From: an uncultured Pseudanabaenaceae cyanobacterium
GTDB lineage: Bacteria; Cyanobacteriota; Cyanobacteriia; PCC-9006; JAAUQQ01
Direction of reading: 5' to 3'
NCBI GenBank assembly: GCA_937949725.1
Contig: CALECT010000161.1
Location: forward strand, 1-34,599
DNA: 34,599 nt
Below the pieces are notes generated by a model. The model was not told the origin of the DNA. It worked only from the letters and a program-made list of their open reading frames with translations, and made no database searches. Both the position numbers and the translations under genes were made by a program. Shown here piece after piece: positions 24,236 to 32,332 of the stretch (positions are counted from its first letter, which is position 1; each line of letters starts with the position of its first letter).

Positions 24236-24838
24236 ATGACGAACTCTGCGCCCAGCCCATGGCTAACAGCGGACTCCATAACGCTTCGCCAGCAGCTTCT
24301 CGACCTGTTTTGTGAGCTGGCCTATCGCGAAGGGGATTTTGTCTTAACGTCAGGCCAGCGCAGTGATTATTACGTCAATGGCAAGCAAGTGACGCTACAT
24401 CCCGAGGGCTCTGTGGCTATTGGGCGGCTTCTACTAGAACTGCTACCCGAGGGCTGTGAGGCTGTGGCGGGGTTGACCCTTGGCGCAGATCCTATGGTTA
24501 CAGCGGTGAGTGTAGTGGGGGTCTACCAAGGTCAAAGCATTGCTCCCTTCATTATTCGTAAGGCTGCTAAGGGCCATGGTACCCAGGCTTACATTGAGGG
24601 GCTGACGCTGGAGCCTGGGACGAATGTGGTGGTTCTTGAAGATGTTGTCACCACTGGTAAGTCTGCCCTTCAAGCCGTGGAACGTTTAAGAGATGCGGGC
24701 TATGCCGTGGACCGTATTTTGGCTTTGGTGGATCGCCAGCAAGGTGGGGCAGAGCTTTATTCAAAAGAAGGGTTGAAGTTTGAGTCTTTGTTTAAGATTG
24801 AGGAAGTTCGCGATCGCTGGCGCTCCCTCCAATCCTAA
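24236..24838 (+). CDS. pyrE: Orotate phosphoribosyltransferase
   Basis: 200 residues, full length. It makes orotidine 5-phosphate from orotate and PRPP in UMP synthesis, in the cytoplasm. The motifs seen are FVLTSGQRSDYYVNGK (35-50), GLTLGADPMVTAV (79-91), IRKAAKGHGT (107-116), the flexible catalytic loop with Lys/His, and the PRPP-binding VVVLEDVVTTGKSALQA (131-147). The ATG at 24236 is followed by a short Ser/Pro-rich lead. The gene is divergent from the exported protein gene (273 bases apart). An imperfect inverted repeat (AGTGGGCT at 24870, AGCCCACT at 24903) lies 30 bases after the stop, without a T-run. Confidence 0.95.
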   Translation: MTNSAPSPWLTADSITLRQQLLDLFCELAYREGDFVLTSGQRSDYYVNGKQVTLHPEGSVAIGRLLLELLPEGCEAVAGLTLGADPMVTAVSVVGVYQGQSIAPFIIRKAAKGHGTQAYIEGLTLEPGTNVVVLEDVVTTGKSALQAVERLRDAGYAVDRILALVDRQQGGAELYSKEGLKFESLFKIEEVRDRWRSLQS

Positions 24839-25231
24839 GGATGAGTCATAACGAATAGCATTGGATGCCAGTGGGCTCCCTAAGCTGTCTGAGCCAGATC
24901 AAAGCCCACTTGTCTCAAATCTCATTGCGGGATCTTTTTAAGTAATTACACTCTCTTCGCAAGAAAAATATTTTACACAAAATATTTTTTGCCAAGATGT
25001 AAATGATCGTCTTTGCCGTTCCTAAGTGATGTTCATTGCTACCCCGTGGCATTTTGGAGAAGAGGTCATGCTCTACGGGGGCTAGAGCCTCTTTTTGAAA
25101 GTCTGGAGAAATGTCAGACTTTGGTGAGAATTATCCTGAGTCACCCTGGCCCCATTCGTAGTCAGCAAGGGGATGCTTTGAACAAAGACTCGACTATCTA
25201 CCGTTTTCCCACTAGGGGAGTGCATTGAGCC
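24839..25231 (+). other. Intergenic region with AT palindrome before the CHAT gene
   Basis: 393 bases without a convincing gene. It holds a weak inverted repeat (24870-24877 with 24903-24910) and a perfect 11-bp AT-only palindrome (24964-24974 and 24979-24989, loop ACAC) ending in a T-run, possibly a weak terminator or an operator. A 71-codon frame at 25013-25228 shows no protein-like features. Confidence 0.45.
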
Positions 25232-27655
25232 ATGGTGCAGGAGTTTCATCTATCAATTACGCCGGTTCGCTCCGACGAATACTTAGTTCGTGTGGAGTGG
25301 ATGGAGCCGGGGGTGCCCCTCGCTGAAGAGCAGGTGCATTGGCCTGTAGACGATTGGCTTGCCCGAGCCCGCCAGGTTTTTACAGAGCCCTTAGCCGAAT
25401 TTGTGAATCGGGATAGCTCCGGTGGCATTCCTGTCGCGGGTGGGAGCAGTAGTGGTTTGGACGAGGCCTATAAGGTCATTACCGTAAACCCGCTCCAATC
25501 CGAGGGAAATTTGCCTGGGATGAATGCCAGTGCTGGAGCCACCATCACACCAGAACCTGCCCTAGTCCAGCTCGGTCAGGAACTCTACGAGGCGCTTTTT
25601 CAAGGCACCATCCGTGATGCTTGGGTGATGGCTCAAGGAGTCGCCCAGAACCATGAACAGCCTCTGCGTTTGCGCCTGGGCATGAAGGGCGATCGCATCC
25701 AGCGTCTGCCTTGGGAGGTGCTCCATGCGGCGAATCGTCCCCTGGCCGCTGCCACGGATATTGTGTTCTCCCGCTACCACAGCAGCTTTACCACCGTGGC
25801 TCCGGCCCAGCGCCACACCCTCTCCGAACCGCCCCTTCCCCCAGCACTGCAAATCCTGATGGTGCTTTCCGCTCCGACGGATCAGGCCAATCTTGAGCTG
25901 AAGCGGGAAGCCATGCAGCTTCAGCAGGAGCTGGGTAGCCATCGCAGTAGCGATCATCCCAGTCAGTATCCCCACATTGAACTCACCCTGCTGGAGCAGC
26001 CAGGCCGCGAAGCCCTGACCCAGATGTTGGAGCAGGCCCACTACCAAGTCTTCCATTTTGCAGGCCACAGCAGCCCCGGTGCCTCCGGAGGCAAACTGCA
26101 CCTGGTCAATGCCAACACCGGCCTTACTGAGAGCCTCAACGGCGACGATTTAGCAGGACTGCTGGTTAACAATGGCATCAAGCTGGCGGTTTTTAACTCT
26201 TGCCTGGGCACCCAAGCGGCAACGAGCGATGAATTTGATTTGAAGGGCGAGCGCACCCTGGCAGAAGCCTTGATTCATCGAGGTATACCTAGTGTTCTGG
26301 CCATGGCTGAACGGATCCCTGATCAAGTCGCCCTCAACCTCAGTCGATTGTTTTACCGCAATCTCAAGTTTGGTCATCCCCTGGATGTGAGCCTCTGCCG
26401 TGCTCGCCAGGGGTTGATTTCCAGCTATGGCTCTAATCAGCTCTACTGGGCCTTGCCGATTTTGTATCTGCAAACCAATTTTGAGGGGCGGCTGGTGCGT
26501 TCCAGTAGTGAGTCTGAGGCAGATGATCAGTCTGGGGTTCGCAATCTGACTGCCGAGGCTGTCTCTTTGCCAGGTCCTTACAGCTCTTCTCCCGCTACCC
26601 TCAGTCTCTGGGAGGATGATGCTAGCGTGGCGACAGCCCCTGGAACAGACCTCAATCGTCCATCGAATGAGGCGACTGGAGATTTAGCTCTGGTGCGTTC
26701 AGATGGACCTCTCAGCATGGATTCTCCAATCGATGACGATGAGCCCGGTCCCATTGATCTTGAAACAGCTTTAACGCTCAGCGATAGCGATGATTTGGCG
26801 GTGGCAGGAGACCGCGATCTCTCTTCCCAGTGGAAAGGAGCTCAACCCACTGCCCGCAGCTCTAAGCGACCTCTGTTGCTAGCCTTGGGTGGGATTGCAG
26901 CCATTGCTCTCATTGGAGGAGCCGGTTGGGGCATTGGTCGTTTGGCAGAGCAGTCTGCTAACCCAATAGCTGAAGACACAACTCCTAACAGTCCTAGAGA
27001 CTTTCGTGAAACAACGAGCCTCGTAGAAAACGCGATCAAGGCCTTCCAAACAGGTGATTCAGAAGAAGGGAACACACTGACAGAACAGTTGCTCAACCGC
27101 AATGTTTTGGAGGGGGCTGAAACAGCTCTAAATGCTCAAGGGCCGGAGGACATATCACCAGAGACCCAATTTTTATTAGGACGTTTGAATTGGCAAAAGC
27201 AACTCAGTGCCGATCTGGGTCCTAGCAAGTTTGATGATGCCTATCGCTATTGGTATTTTGCCCTCCAAGAGGAGCCGGACAATGGCCGTTATCTAACTGC
27301 TTTAGGCTTTGCAGCCTATGCCAAGGGGGATTTAAAGGATGCCAAAGAGCAGTGGGATCAAGCTGTGAAACAGCTTAAGGAGCAGGATGATTCTGATGCT
27401 CGCCGACTTTACCTTTCGGCTAAAGCGGGTTTGGCTTTAATTCAGCAAAATCTAGCAATGCAAGAGCCTGTGGGACAGCAGTCAGAGTTACTTAACCAGG
27501 CGATCGCGGGTTACGACTTTGTCGCTGCAGAGGACTTTGCATCGTTTAACCCCAGAGCGCTCGGTCGCAATTCAGAGACCCAATGGTTGTGGAATGAGGC
27601 TTTAGTAGAGGAATGGCTTCTTCTCAGTACTTTCAGTAGCAATGGAGCTGAATAA
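25232..27655 (+). CDS. CHAT-domain membrane protein with C-terminal helical repeats
   Basis: 807 residues. The CHAT domain (caspase-like peptidase fold of HetF and relatives) spans about 110-415. The expected catalytic dyad is present: H279 in QVFHFAGHSS and C324 in VFNSCLGTQ. An acidic, Ser/Pro-rich linker (425-535) precedes KR and a transmembrane span at about 547-569 (Gly/Ala/Ile-rich). The last 230 residues are helical, with TPR-like patterns (FDDAYRYWYFALQEEPDNGRYLTALGFAAYAKGD). The positive-inside rule predicts the protease domain in the cytoplasm and the repeats outside. The N-terminal 60 residues (MVQEFHLSITPVRSDEYLVRVEW) resemble other cyanobacterial CHAT proteins. Substrate unknown. 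It is monocistronic, ending at a 16-bp hairpin shared with a convergent gene. Confidence 0.85.
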   Translation: MVQEFHLSITPVRSDEYLVRVEWMEPGVPLAEEQVHWPVDDWLARARQVFTEPLAEFVNRDSSGGIPVAGGSSSGLDEAYKVITVNPLQSEGNLPGMNASAGATITPEPALVQLGQELYEALFQGTIRDAWVMAQGVAQNHEQPLRLRLGMKGDRIQRLPWEVLHAANRPLAAATDIVFSRYHSSFTTVAPAQRHTLSEPPLPPALQILMVLSAPTDQANLELKREAMQLQQELGSHRSSDHPSQYPHIELTLLEQPGREALTQMLEQAHYQVFHFAGHSSPGASGGKLHLVNANTGLTESLNGDDLAGLLVNNGIKLAVFNSCLGTQAATSDEFDLKGERTLAEALIHRGIPSVLAMAERIPDQVALNLSRLFYRNLKFGHPLDVSLCRARQGLISSYGSNQLYWALPILYLQTNFEGRLVRSSSESEADDQSGVRNLTAEAVSLPGPYSSSPATLSLWEDDASVATAPGTDLNRPSNEATGDLALVRSDGPLSMDSPIDDDEPGPIDLETALTLSDSDDLAVAGDRDLSSQWKGAQPTARSSKRPLLLALGGIAAIALIGGAGWGIGRLAEQSANPIAEDTTPNSPRDFRETTSLVENAIKAFQTGDSEEGNTLTEQLLNRNVLEGAETALNAQGPEDISPETQFLLGRLNWQKQLSADLGPSKFDDAYRYWYFALQEEPDNGRYLTALGFAAYAKGDLKDAKEQWDQAVKQLKEQDDSDARRLYLSAKAGLALIQQNLAMQEPVGQQSELLNQAIAGYDFVAAEDFASFNPRALGRNSETQWLWNEALVEEWLLLSTFSSNGAE

Positions 27656-27696
27656 AGCTTGGCTTACCCAGTACTATCGTGACTGAGCTTTGATTG

Positions 27697-27736
27697 GAGC
27701 CAGTGCGGATGCCCAGTAAGGCATCCGCACTGGCTC
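27697..27736. terminator. 16-bp hairpin between convergent genes
   Basis: A perfect 16-bp stem (27697-27712 and 27721-27736) with an 8-base loop, 41 bases after the CHAT stop and 50 bases before the convergent stop. No T-run follows on either strand, so termination may be partial. Confidence 0.55.
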
Positions 27737-27785
27737 ATTGTGGTCAACTGGGGCATCAATCAAGGCTTGCAAGCTGTTGCCCAAG

Positions 27786-28958
27786 CTATCGATCGTTTTC
27801 TAAGGGATACTGTCGCCTCATATCCAGTTCATCTAGAAAGTCAAACCGAGCTGGGGCCGCAGGAACTTGCTTTGCTGCTTGGTTATTAGGCCACAGCGCT
27901 GTGTTACGTAGCGCTCTATTTTCACCAGGGATCAAGCTTCCCTCAGTAAACGAGCTTAAGGGGACAAAGCTGACGGGCTGGCTTCTTGGAGGGGGGATAG
28001 CTTGCGATCGCTGGGTTTCCTGGCTGATTCCTTCTCGACCCACCGTATTACCCGGCTTTGCGATGTTGTGAGGGGGAGTCTTGCCTGAGCGTGAGCCACT
28101 CACTAAGTTGCGTCCCGAGATTGCCGTTTTAGCTAGACGACGACGCACTGCTTGTCGTCGGGAGCGATATTGCCTGGGTTGGGAGTTTGCCCTAGTGCGA
28201 CGCCCTTGGTTTGTGTGGGAGGGGGGCAGAGCATCATTCGTCAGTCCTGCGGCCAAGCCACCCTTCGGAACAGTTAGGGATGTTAAGGCATCGGGGATTA
28301 GGGCCTGATTTGGCCCTACAGGGCGATTCGAGAGAACCGGTGCAAAGGGTTGAGAGGTCGAAACATCAGAAGCCCGCAGCCTTCGAGACAGGGGCTGACG
28401 GCGGCGGGGACCTAAGGCACTGAAGGGAATTAAGGGAACTAGCCGTATGAGGCCAGTGACGCCAAGGCCTACTCCCGCTGCCAAAACCATAGCCTTGAGC
28501 CCTAGGGCAACGTCTGCTTCGGGCATGGGGGCTGCGTTGTCAGCTTGGGCAACGATGGTCATTGCAGGGGCTGTTACAGTGTGACGCCCTACTTCTGGCC
28601 CTTGGGTCTCAATAATTTCAATTTCTAGAACCCGAGCAACCTGCCCTAGGAGTTGCTCGCCTAAGCTAATCCGACGACTTGCGGCTAGAGTCGCATCGTC
28701 AATTAACGGTTCGTAGGTCAGCGTTTGACCCAGATTTGGGCTAAACAAGACCGCCATGGCAGCTCCAGAAATGAGGCAGCTTGTTAGGGTCATGCCCATG
28801 AGCAATGCTAGCTCTGGCTTGTGCTGCTGGGTCCAGGTTGCGATCTCTACAGGTTTGACATTCCAAAAATACCGTTTCTGTTCAGTCACAATCCCTGGGT
28901 CATCGATATCAGGGTGATCTAACGGTGTCGTGGCCTGTTCCATAATGTTCTGCTTCAT
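27786..28958 (-). CDS. Two-TM protein with Arg-rich C-terminal tail
   Basis: 390 residues of unknown family. TM1 at about 50-72 and TM2 at about 151-178 enclose an acidic loop (73-150) with VARVLEIEIIETQGPEVG. The 210-residue C-terminal part is low-complexity, Pro/Ser/Asn/Arg-rich and probably disordered, with basic clusters RRRQPLSRRLR (185-195) and a longer Arg stretch near 251-275. It is predicted to be N-in, loop-out, with the basic tail in the cytoplasm, where it could bind nucleic acid or acidic lipids. It ends in a compact motif, RFDFLDELDMRRQYPLENDR. Codon use looks native. It is convergent with the CHAT gene. The ATG at 28958 is preceded by CAGGG; M6 is an alternative start. Confidence 0.65.
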   Translation of the reverse strand: MKQNIMEQATTPLDHPDIDDPGIVTEQKRYFWNVKPVEIATWTQQHKPELALLMGMTLTSCLISGAAMAVLFSPNLGQTLTYEPLIDDATLAASRRISLGEQLLGQVARVLEIEIIETQGPEVGRHTVTAPAMTIVAQADNAAPMPEADVALGLKAMVLAAGVGLGVTGLIRLVPLIPFSALGPRRRQPLSRRLRASDVSTSQPFAPVLSNRPVGPNQALIPDALTSLTVPKGGLAAGLTNDALPPSHTNQGRRTRANSQPRQYRSRRQAVRRRLAKTAISGRNLVSGSRSGKTPPHNIAKPGNTVGREGISQETQRSQAIPPPRSQPVSFVPLSSFTEGSLIPGENRALRNTALWPNNQAAKQVPAAPARFDFLDELDMRRQYPLENDR

Positions 28959-29341
28959 CCCTGACTGACACCAACTTGTGGCTAGAGTTGCAGACCGTGC
29001 AAATCAAACCGGTGCAATTGGGTTGTGATGATAGCACCTGAAAATGATGTTACAGAGAAATATTTAAGACCTGTTTCTCTCTGTCCCATCAGTCCAAGGA
29101 TGATGCAGGGTGGGGATCGTTGCCAGGCAATTGATCGGGGAGATACACCTGGGGAGATGAGTCCCATTGAGCTGTTTAGATTGCCCTAGAATCTTCTGTT
29201 TTGAGGGCATTTTTGACTGCCAGTAGCAAGGCTAGGCGATCGCCCTAAAATTCTCTATCAGGAACGAGCAAGACTGTGTTAACCTAACGGTTGGCAAAAT
29301 AATTAAGCCAAATAATTATTGCTTTGCCAAGCGGCCCTAGT
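28959..29341. other. Gene-free region upstream of tRNA-Gly
   Basis: 383 bases with no convincing gene. It has a HIP1-like GGCGATCGCC at about 29236 and, at the right end, the tRNA-Gly promoter within an AT-rich inverted repeat (29291-29305 with 29313-29330, 3-base bulge). Confidence 0.5.
29291..29319 (+). promoter_or_regulatory. Probable tRNA-Gly promoter
   Basis: TTGGCA (29291-29296) and AATTAT (29314-29319) are spaced by 17 bases, and the expected start is about 16 bases before the tRNA. The two boxes lie in the arms of an imperfect inverted repeat. Confidence 0.5.
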
Positions 29342-29412
<71 letters not shown>

Positions 29413-29469
29413 TTAATCGATTCATTTGATCTGTTGAGCTGTGCTTGTCCTGCTACGATTCAGCTTTGA

Positions 29470-29490
29470 GTTGGCTCTTTCGAGAGCAAC
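29470..29490. other. UUCG-capped hairpin between tRNA-Gly and queC
   Basis: GTT-G-GCTCT, loop TTCG, AGAGC-AAC: an 8-bp stem with one bulged G. It could stabilise the 3' end of either convergent transcript. No T-run, so I do not call it a terminator. Confidence 0.4.
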
Positions 29491-29514
29491 CCAGTGCTTG
29501 AAGGCCGAGTTGAC

Positions 29515-30288
29515 TTAAAGATTGGTTGGAGAAGTATGCCTCGCTTGACCTTGGGGCGTTGCAAGTTGGGGTTGTCCTGCTTCAATGAGTGCGCGATCGC
29601 GAATTCGGCAAGAGTCGCATTGGCCACAAGGATTTGCTTCACCGGAATAGCAGGACCAGGTGTCTGCGATAGGTACCCCTAGAGCTAAGGCCCTCTTCAC
29701 GATGTCTACTTTCGAATCCTGGACCAATGGTGCTTTTAACTCTGGGGCTTGACCCTCTAGCCCCACCTTCGACGACAGCCCTGCTAGGGTTTGATAAGCA
29801 GATAAATATTCGGGGCGGCAGTCTGGATAGCCGGAATAATCAACGGCATTGATTCCCAAGTAGATGGCTTGAGCCTGCTTTGCTTCCGCTAAGGAGAGCG
29901 CTAAAGCAATAAACACCGTATTACGCCCTGGCACATAGGTAGAAGGGATCATCCCTTCGTCTGTTCCGGTTTGGGGAATAGCTTGATCCAGGTCCGTGAG
30001 GGATGAGCCTCCCCATAGATTGAGATTGACATCCACAACATGGTGTTCCAAACAGCCCAATTGTTGGGCGAGCTGCTGGGCGGAGGATAGCTCACGGACA
30101 TGGCGCTGGCCATAGCGACAGGAAAGTGCAATTAACTCAAATCCATCTGCTTGAGCCTGGGCTGCTGCTGTGGCCGAATCAAGGCCACCCGATAGAAGCA
30201 CAATGGCCCGAGGCCGAGAGTGGCTAGAAATACTGGGGACTTCGCCTGCTTCTGAAAGCGTGGCTGCGGAATCAAAAGAGGACTGCAT
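29515..30288 (-). CDS. queC: 7-cyano-7-deazaguanine synthase
   Basis: 257 residues from the ATG at 30288; a TTG at 30315 would overlap queE. QueC converts 7-carboxy-7-deazaguanine to preQ0 using ATP and ammonia, for queuosine in tRNA. The PP-loop is [11 protein letters not shown] (31-41). [18 protein letters not shown] (119-136) and [18 protein letters not shown] (144-161) are family blocks. The zinc site is complete: C213, C221, C224 and C227 in [19 protein letters not shown]. The first 25 residues before the PP-loop strand are poorly conserved-looking and slightly long for QueC, so the start may be internal. It lies 13 bases after the queE stop, so the two genes form an operon. queD and queF are not in the window. 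Confidence 0.94.
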   Translation of the reverse strand: MQSSFDSAATLSEAGEVPSISSHSRPRAIVLLSGGLDSATAAAQAQADGFELIALSCRYGQRHVRELSSAQQLAQQLGCLEHHVVDVNLNLWGGSSLTDLDQAIPQTGTDEGMIPSTYVPGRNTVFIALALSLAEAKQAQAIYLGINAVDYSGYPDCRPEYLSAYQTLAGLSSKVGLEGQAPELKAPLVQDSKVDIVKRALALGVPIADTWSCYSGEANPCGQCDSCRIRDRALIEAGQPQLATPQGQARHTSPTNL

Positions 30289-30301
30289 CAAAACTGCGCT
30301 G

Positions 30302-30967
30302 CTAGCGAATGCCAATGTACTTGTGAGTTTGAAGACTCATACGCCACTGAGGCTGTTCCAATACGTAGTCTAAAACCATCTGGTTACTCTGTTCTGCATG
30401 CCATTCGGGTTGCAGAACCTTAAGGGTGGTTGCTGGGACTGACTGGGACTGGAGTTCAGCCCAATCTAGGTCTTCAGATTCTGCAATCACCACCTTGAGC
30501 TCGTTCGCCAGGTCATAGATTTCCGATTCTGGAGGTTTATTGCGCTTCGGGGATAGCGTAATCCAGTCGAAGCGGCCGCTTAGGGGATAAGCCCCCGAAG
30601 TTTCCAAGTGAACTGCTAGACCTGCTGCTCGCAACATACGAGTCAACTCGGTTAGGTCATGCATCAAGGGCTCTCCCCCGGTAATCACCACGAAATGAGG
30701 ATTTGCTTCGAGGGCCATCGCAACGATAGAGGCAACCGAACGAGGGGGGTGTAGCTTTTCGTTCCAAGAGACCTTGGTATCGCACCAAGGGCAGCCCACG
30801 TTGCAGCCTGCAAGCCGAATGAAATAGGCGCTATGGCCCACCCAACGCCCTTCACCCTGGACAGAATGAAACACCTCCACAACAGGCAATTTCAAACTGG
30901 AATCTCCCCCGGTCGTAGAACGATTAATCGGGGGGGCGACTAGAGCGTCATTACTTGCGATTACCAT
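30302..30967 (-). CDS. queE: 7-carboxy-7-deazaguanine synthase (radical SAM)
   Basis: 221 residues from the ATG at 30967; the frame opens further to a TTG at 31033. QueE turns 6-carboxytetrahydropterin into 7-carboxy-7-deazaguanine. The radical SAM cluster ligands are C55-x3-C59-x2-C62 in [16 protein letters not shown]. The substrate-entry motif is [14 protein letters not shown] (31-44), with ITGGEPLMH (95-103) for SAM contact and [10 protein letters not shown] (120-129). The end, [12 protein letters not shown], is a standard QueE terminus. It is the first gene of the queE-queC pair. The N-terminal 25 residues before the core are Asn/Ser/Thr-rich and likely disordered. The 593-base region upstream holds its promoter. 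Confidence 0.93.
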   Translation of the reverse strand: MVIASNDALVAPPINRSTTGGDSSLKLPVVEVFHSVQGEGRWVGHSAYFIRLAGCNVGCPWCDTKVSWNEKLHPPRSVASIVAMALEANPHFVVITGGEPLMHDLTELTRMLRAAGLAVHLETSGAYPLSGRFDWITLSPKRNKPPESEIYDLANELKVVIAESEDLDWAELQSQSVPATTLKVLQPEWHAEQSNQMVLDYVLEQPQWRMSLQTHKYIGIR

Positions 30968-31560
30968 GCCTGTGTTAAGTCCCGTTTTCCCCTGATGAAT
31001 CAGAGCGCGATCACTCTGCCCTGTCCCATTCAATATTCAGTGCTTGCCTGGGTGCTGTCTCAAGGACACAGATTTAGCCCATGGCTGTATCAGCTAGTTG
31101 GTCAATCAACCAGTTGATACTCAGCAACGAAATATCATGTAGATGCTGCCTAATAATTTAACCCATAATTCCAAAATCTCATAGCGTCTAACAACCCTAA
31201 AATCACCATATCTATATGCTTTCTAGAGAGGGGTGAGACCCTTCATCGGGTTGATCTGATGGTAGAAAATACAACGGTTTAGTTGATGGTTTGAAGTATT
31301 TTATACAGTCCTTTCTGAAGGGAAATAATACTTACAAGAGGCCTGTTGAGTGCTTGTGACTTGGAGGTGAGTTGGACTCAGACCCAGTGGTGTAAGTGCT
31401 CAAAGCTTGGAGCTATAAACTTGTGGGAGTCGCTGTTTCATCATATTCATCTTTATTCTGTTCAACACAGCACCTTGATTTGAAGACCTGTGAGTACAGT
31501 AGAAATGAGTAATAAATTTGATACAACGTTTTGGAGCTTGGCCTGGCTCTTGCAAGCGAT
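30968..31560. other. Large AT-rich intergenic region upstream of queE
   Basis: 593 bases with no convincing gene, noticeably AT-rich between 31130 and 31350. It contains a hairpin at 31294-31333 (AAGTATT with AATACTT, inner CCTT with AAGG). A 46-codon frame on + (31505-31645) runs antisense into the phosphatase gene. A small RNA or long queE leader is possible but unsupported. Confidence 0.4.
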
Positions 31561-32268
31561 TTACCCTGACGTTAAGTCTGAAAGATGCTCGTTACTGTTG
31601 AAGCGATTAATCTTCCATAGCGCAGTATTAAATCGGTTTTCTTGATCTTGGCTCCATCGAGACAAATCCAACTCAAATTCAAATAAACCCGTAGGTGAAA
31701 TTGTGCATCCCCAGGTGCGATCGCAGCCCAGTAGCTCGCTCACCAAATGAGATAAAAAGCCGCTGTGGCTTACGACCCAGAGACAATCTTCATTGCGATG
31801 ATGCGATCGCCAATGGGACACCATTGCCTGGGCTCTTTTACGGCAGTCCAAGGGAGATTCTGCATCGGGTACGGGTCGCCAATCCAGGGACTGTTCTAGG
31901 GCGGTGCAGAGCTGAGGATAGAGGGCTTGAGCTTCGGGCCAGGTGAGCCCTGTGAAAATGCCCTGGTTGATTTCTGTGAGGCGGCGATCGCTGACAAGGT
32001 CTAGCTCCGCGGTGGTTTTGCAAGCTTGCTGGATCCACTGCCAGGTCTGGTGAGTCCGTCGTAAGGGGCTGCTGTACAGATGGGTCGGAGAGAAATGCTG
32101 TTGCGCTAGCCAAGTTCCTAAGGCTTGGGCTTGTTTTTTGCCCAAACTCGTGAGCTCGTCTTCCGGGTCTCCTTGCTGGGGGGAGAACTCCGCTGCATTG
32201 CTGTCACCCAACATTCTTTCTTCCACATTGCTATGGCATTGGGCGTGACGTATAAGGATCAAACGCAT
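31561..32268 (-). CDS. Histidine phosphatase family protein
   Basis: 235 residues of the phosphoglycerate mutase-like branch. The catalytic loop is LIRHAQCHSN (5-14), with R7 and the phospho-acceptor H8; the family usually reads RHG or RHA. Other active-site residues are R70 in YSSPLRRTHQT, the likely acid E99 in RLTEINQGIFTG, and H168 in WVVSHSGFLSHL. Such enzymes remove phosphate from small molecules, proteins or sugar phosphates; the EINQGIFTGLT stretch recalls broad-specificity phosphatases. Cytoplasmic. It lies 64 bases downstream of the degenerate kinase gene on the same strand, so co-transcription is likely. Whether it acts as a phosphohistidine phosphatase on that kinase is pure speculation. 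Confidence 0.85.
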   Translation of the reverse strand: MRLILIRHAQCHSNVEERMLGDSNAAEFSPQQGDPEDELTSLGKKQAQALGTWLAQQHFSPTHLYSSPLRRTHQTWQWIQQACKTTAELDLVSDRRLTEINQGIFTGLTWPEAQALYPQLCTALEQSLDWRPVPDAESPLDCRKRAQAMVSHWRSHHRNEDCLWVVSHSGFLSHLVSELLGCDRTWGCTISPTGLFEFELDLSRWSQDQENRFNTALWKINRFNSNEHLSDLTSG

Positions 32269-32332
32269 GAAAAGCAGGGGACTCCGTCCAATGAGGCCGA
32301 TATTGAAGACAACAGATCTTAGACTCGGCCAA

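Noticed and set aside
25013..25228. 71-codon frame ending 4 bases before the CHAT gene
   Set aside because: It starts at a TTG without a Shine-Dalgarno, and the translation does not look like a protein; probably leader sequence.
31505..31645. 46-codon frame on + overlapping the phosphatase gene antisense
   Set aside because: No Shine-Dalgarno, and half of it is antisense to a well-supported gene.
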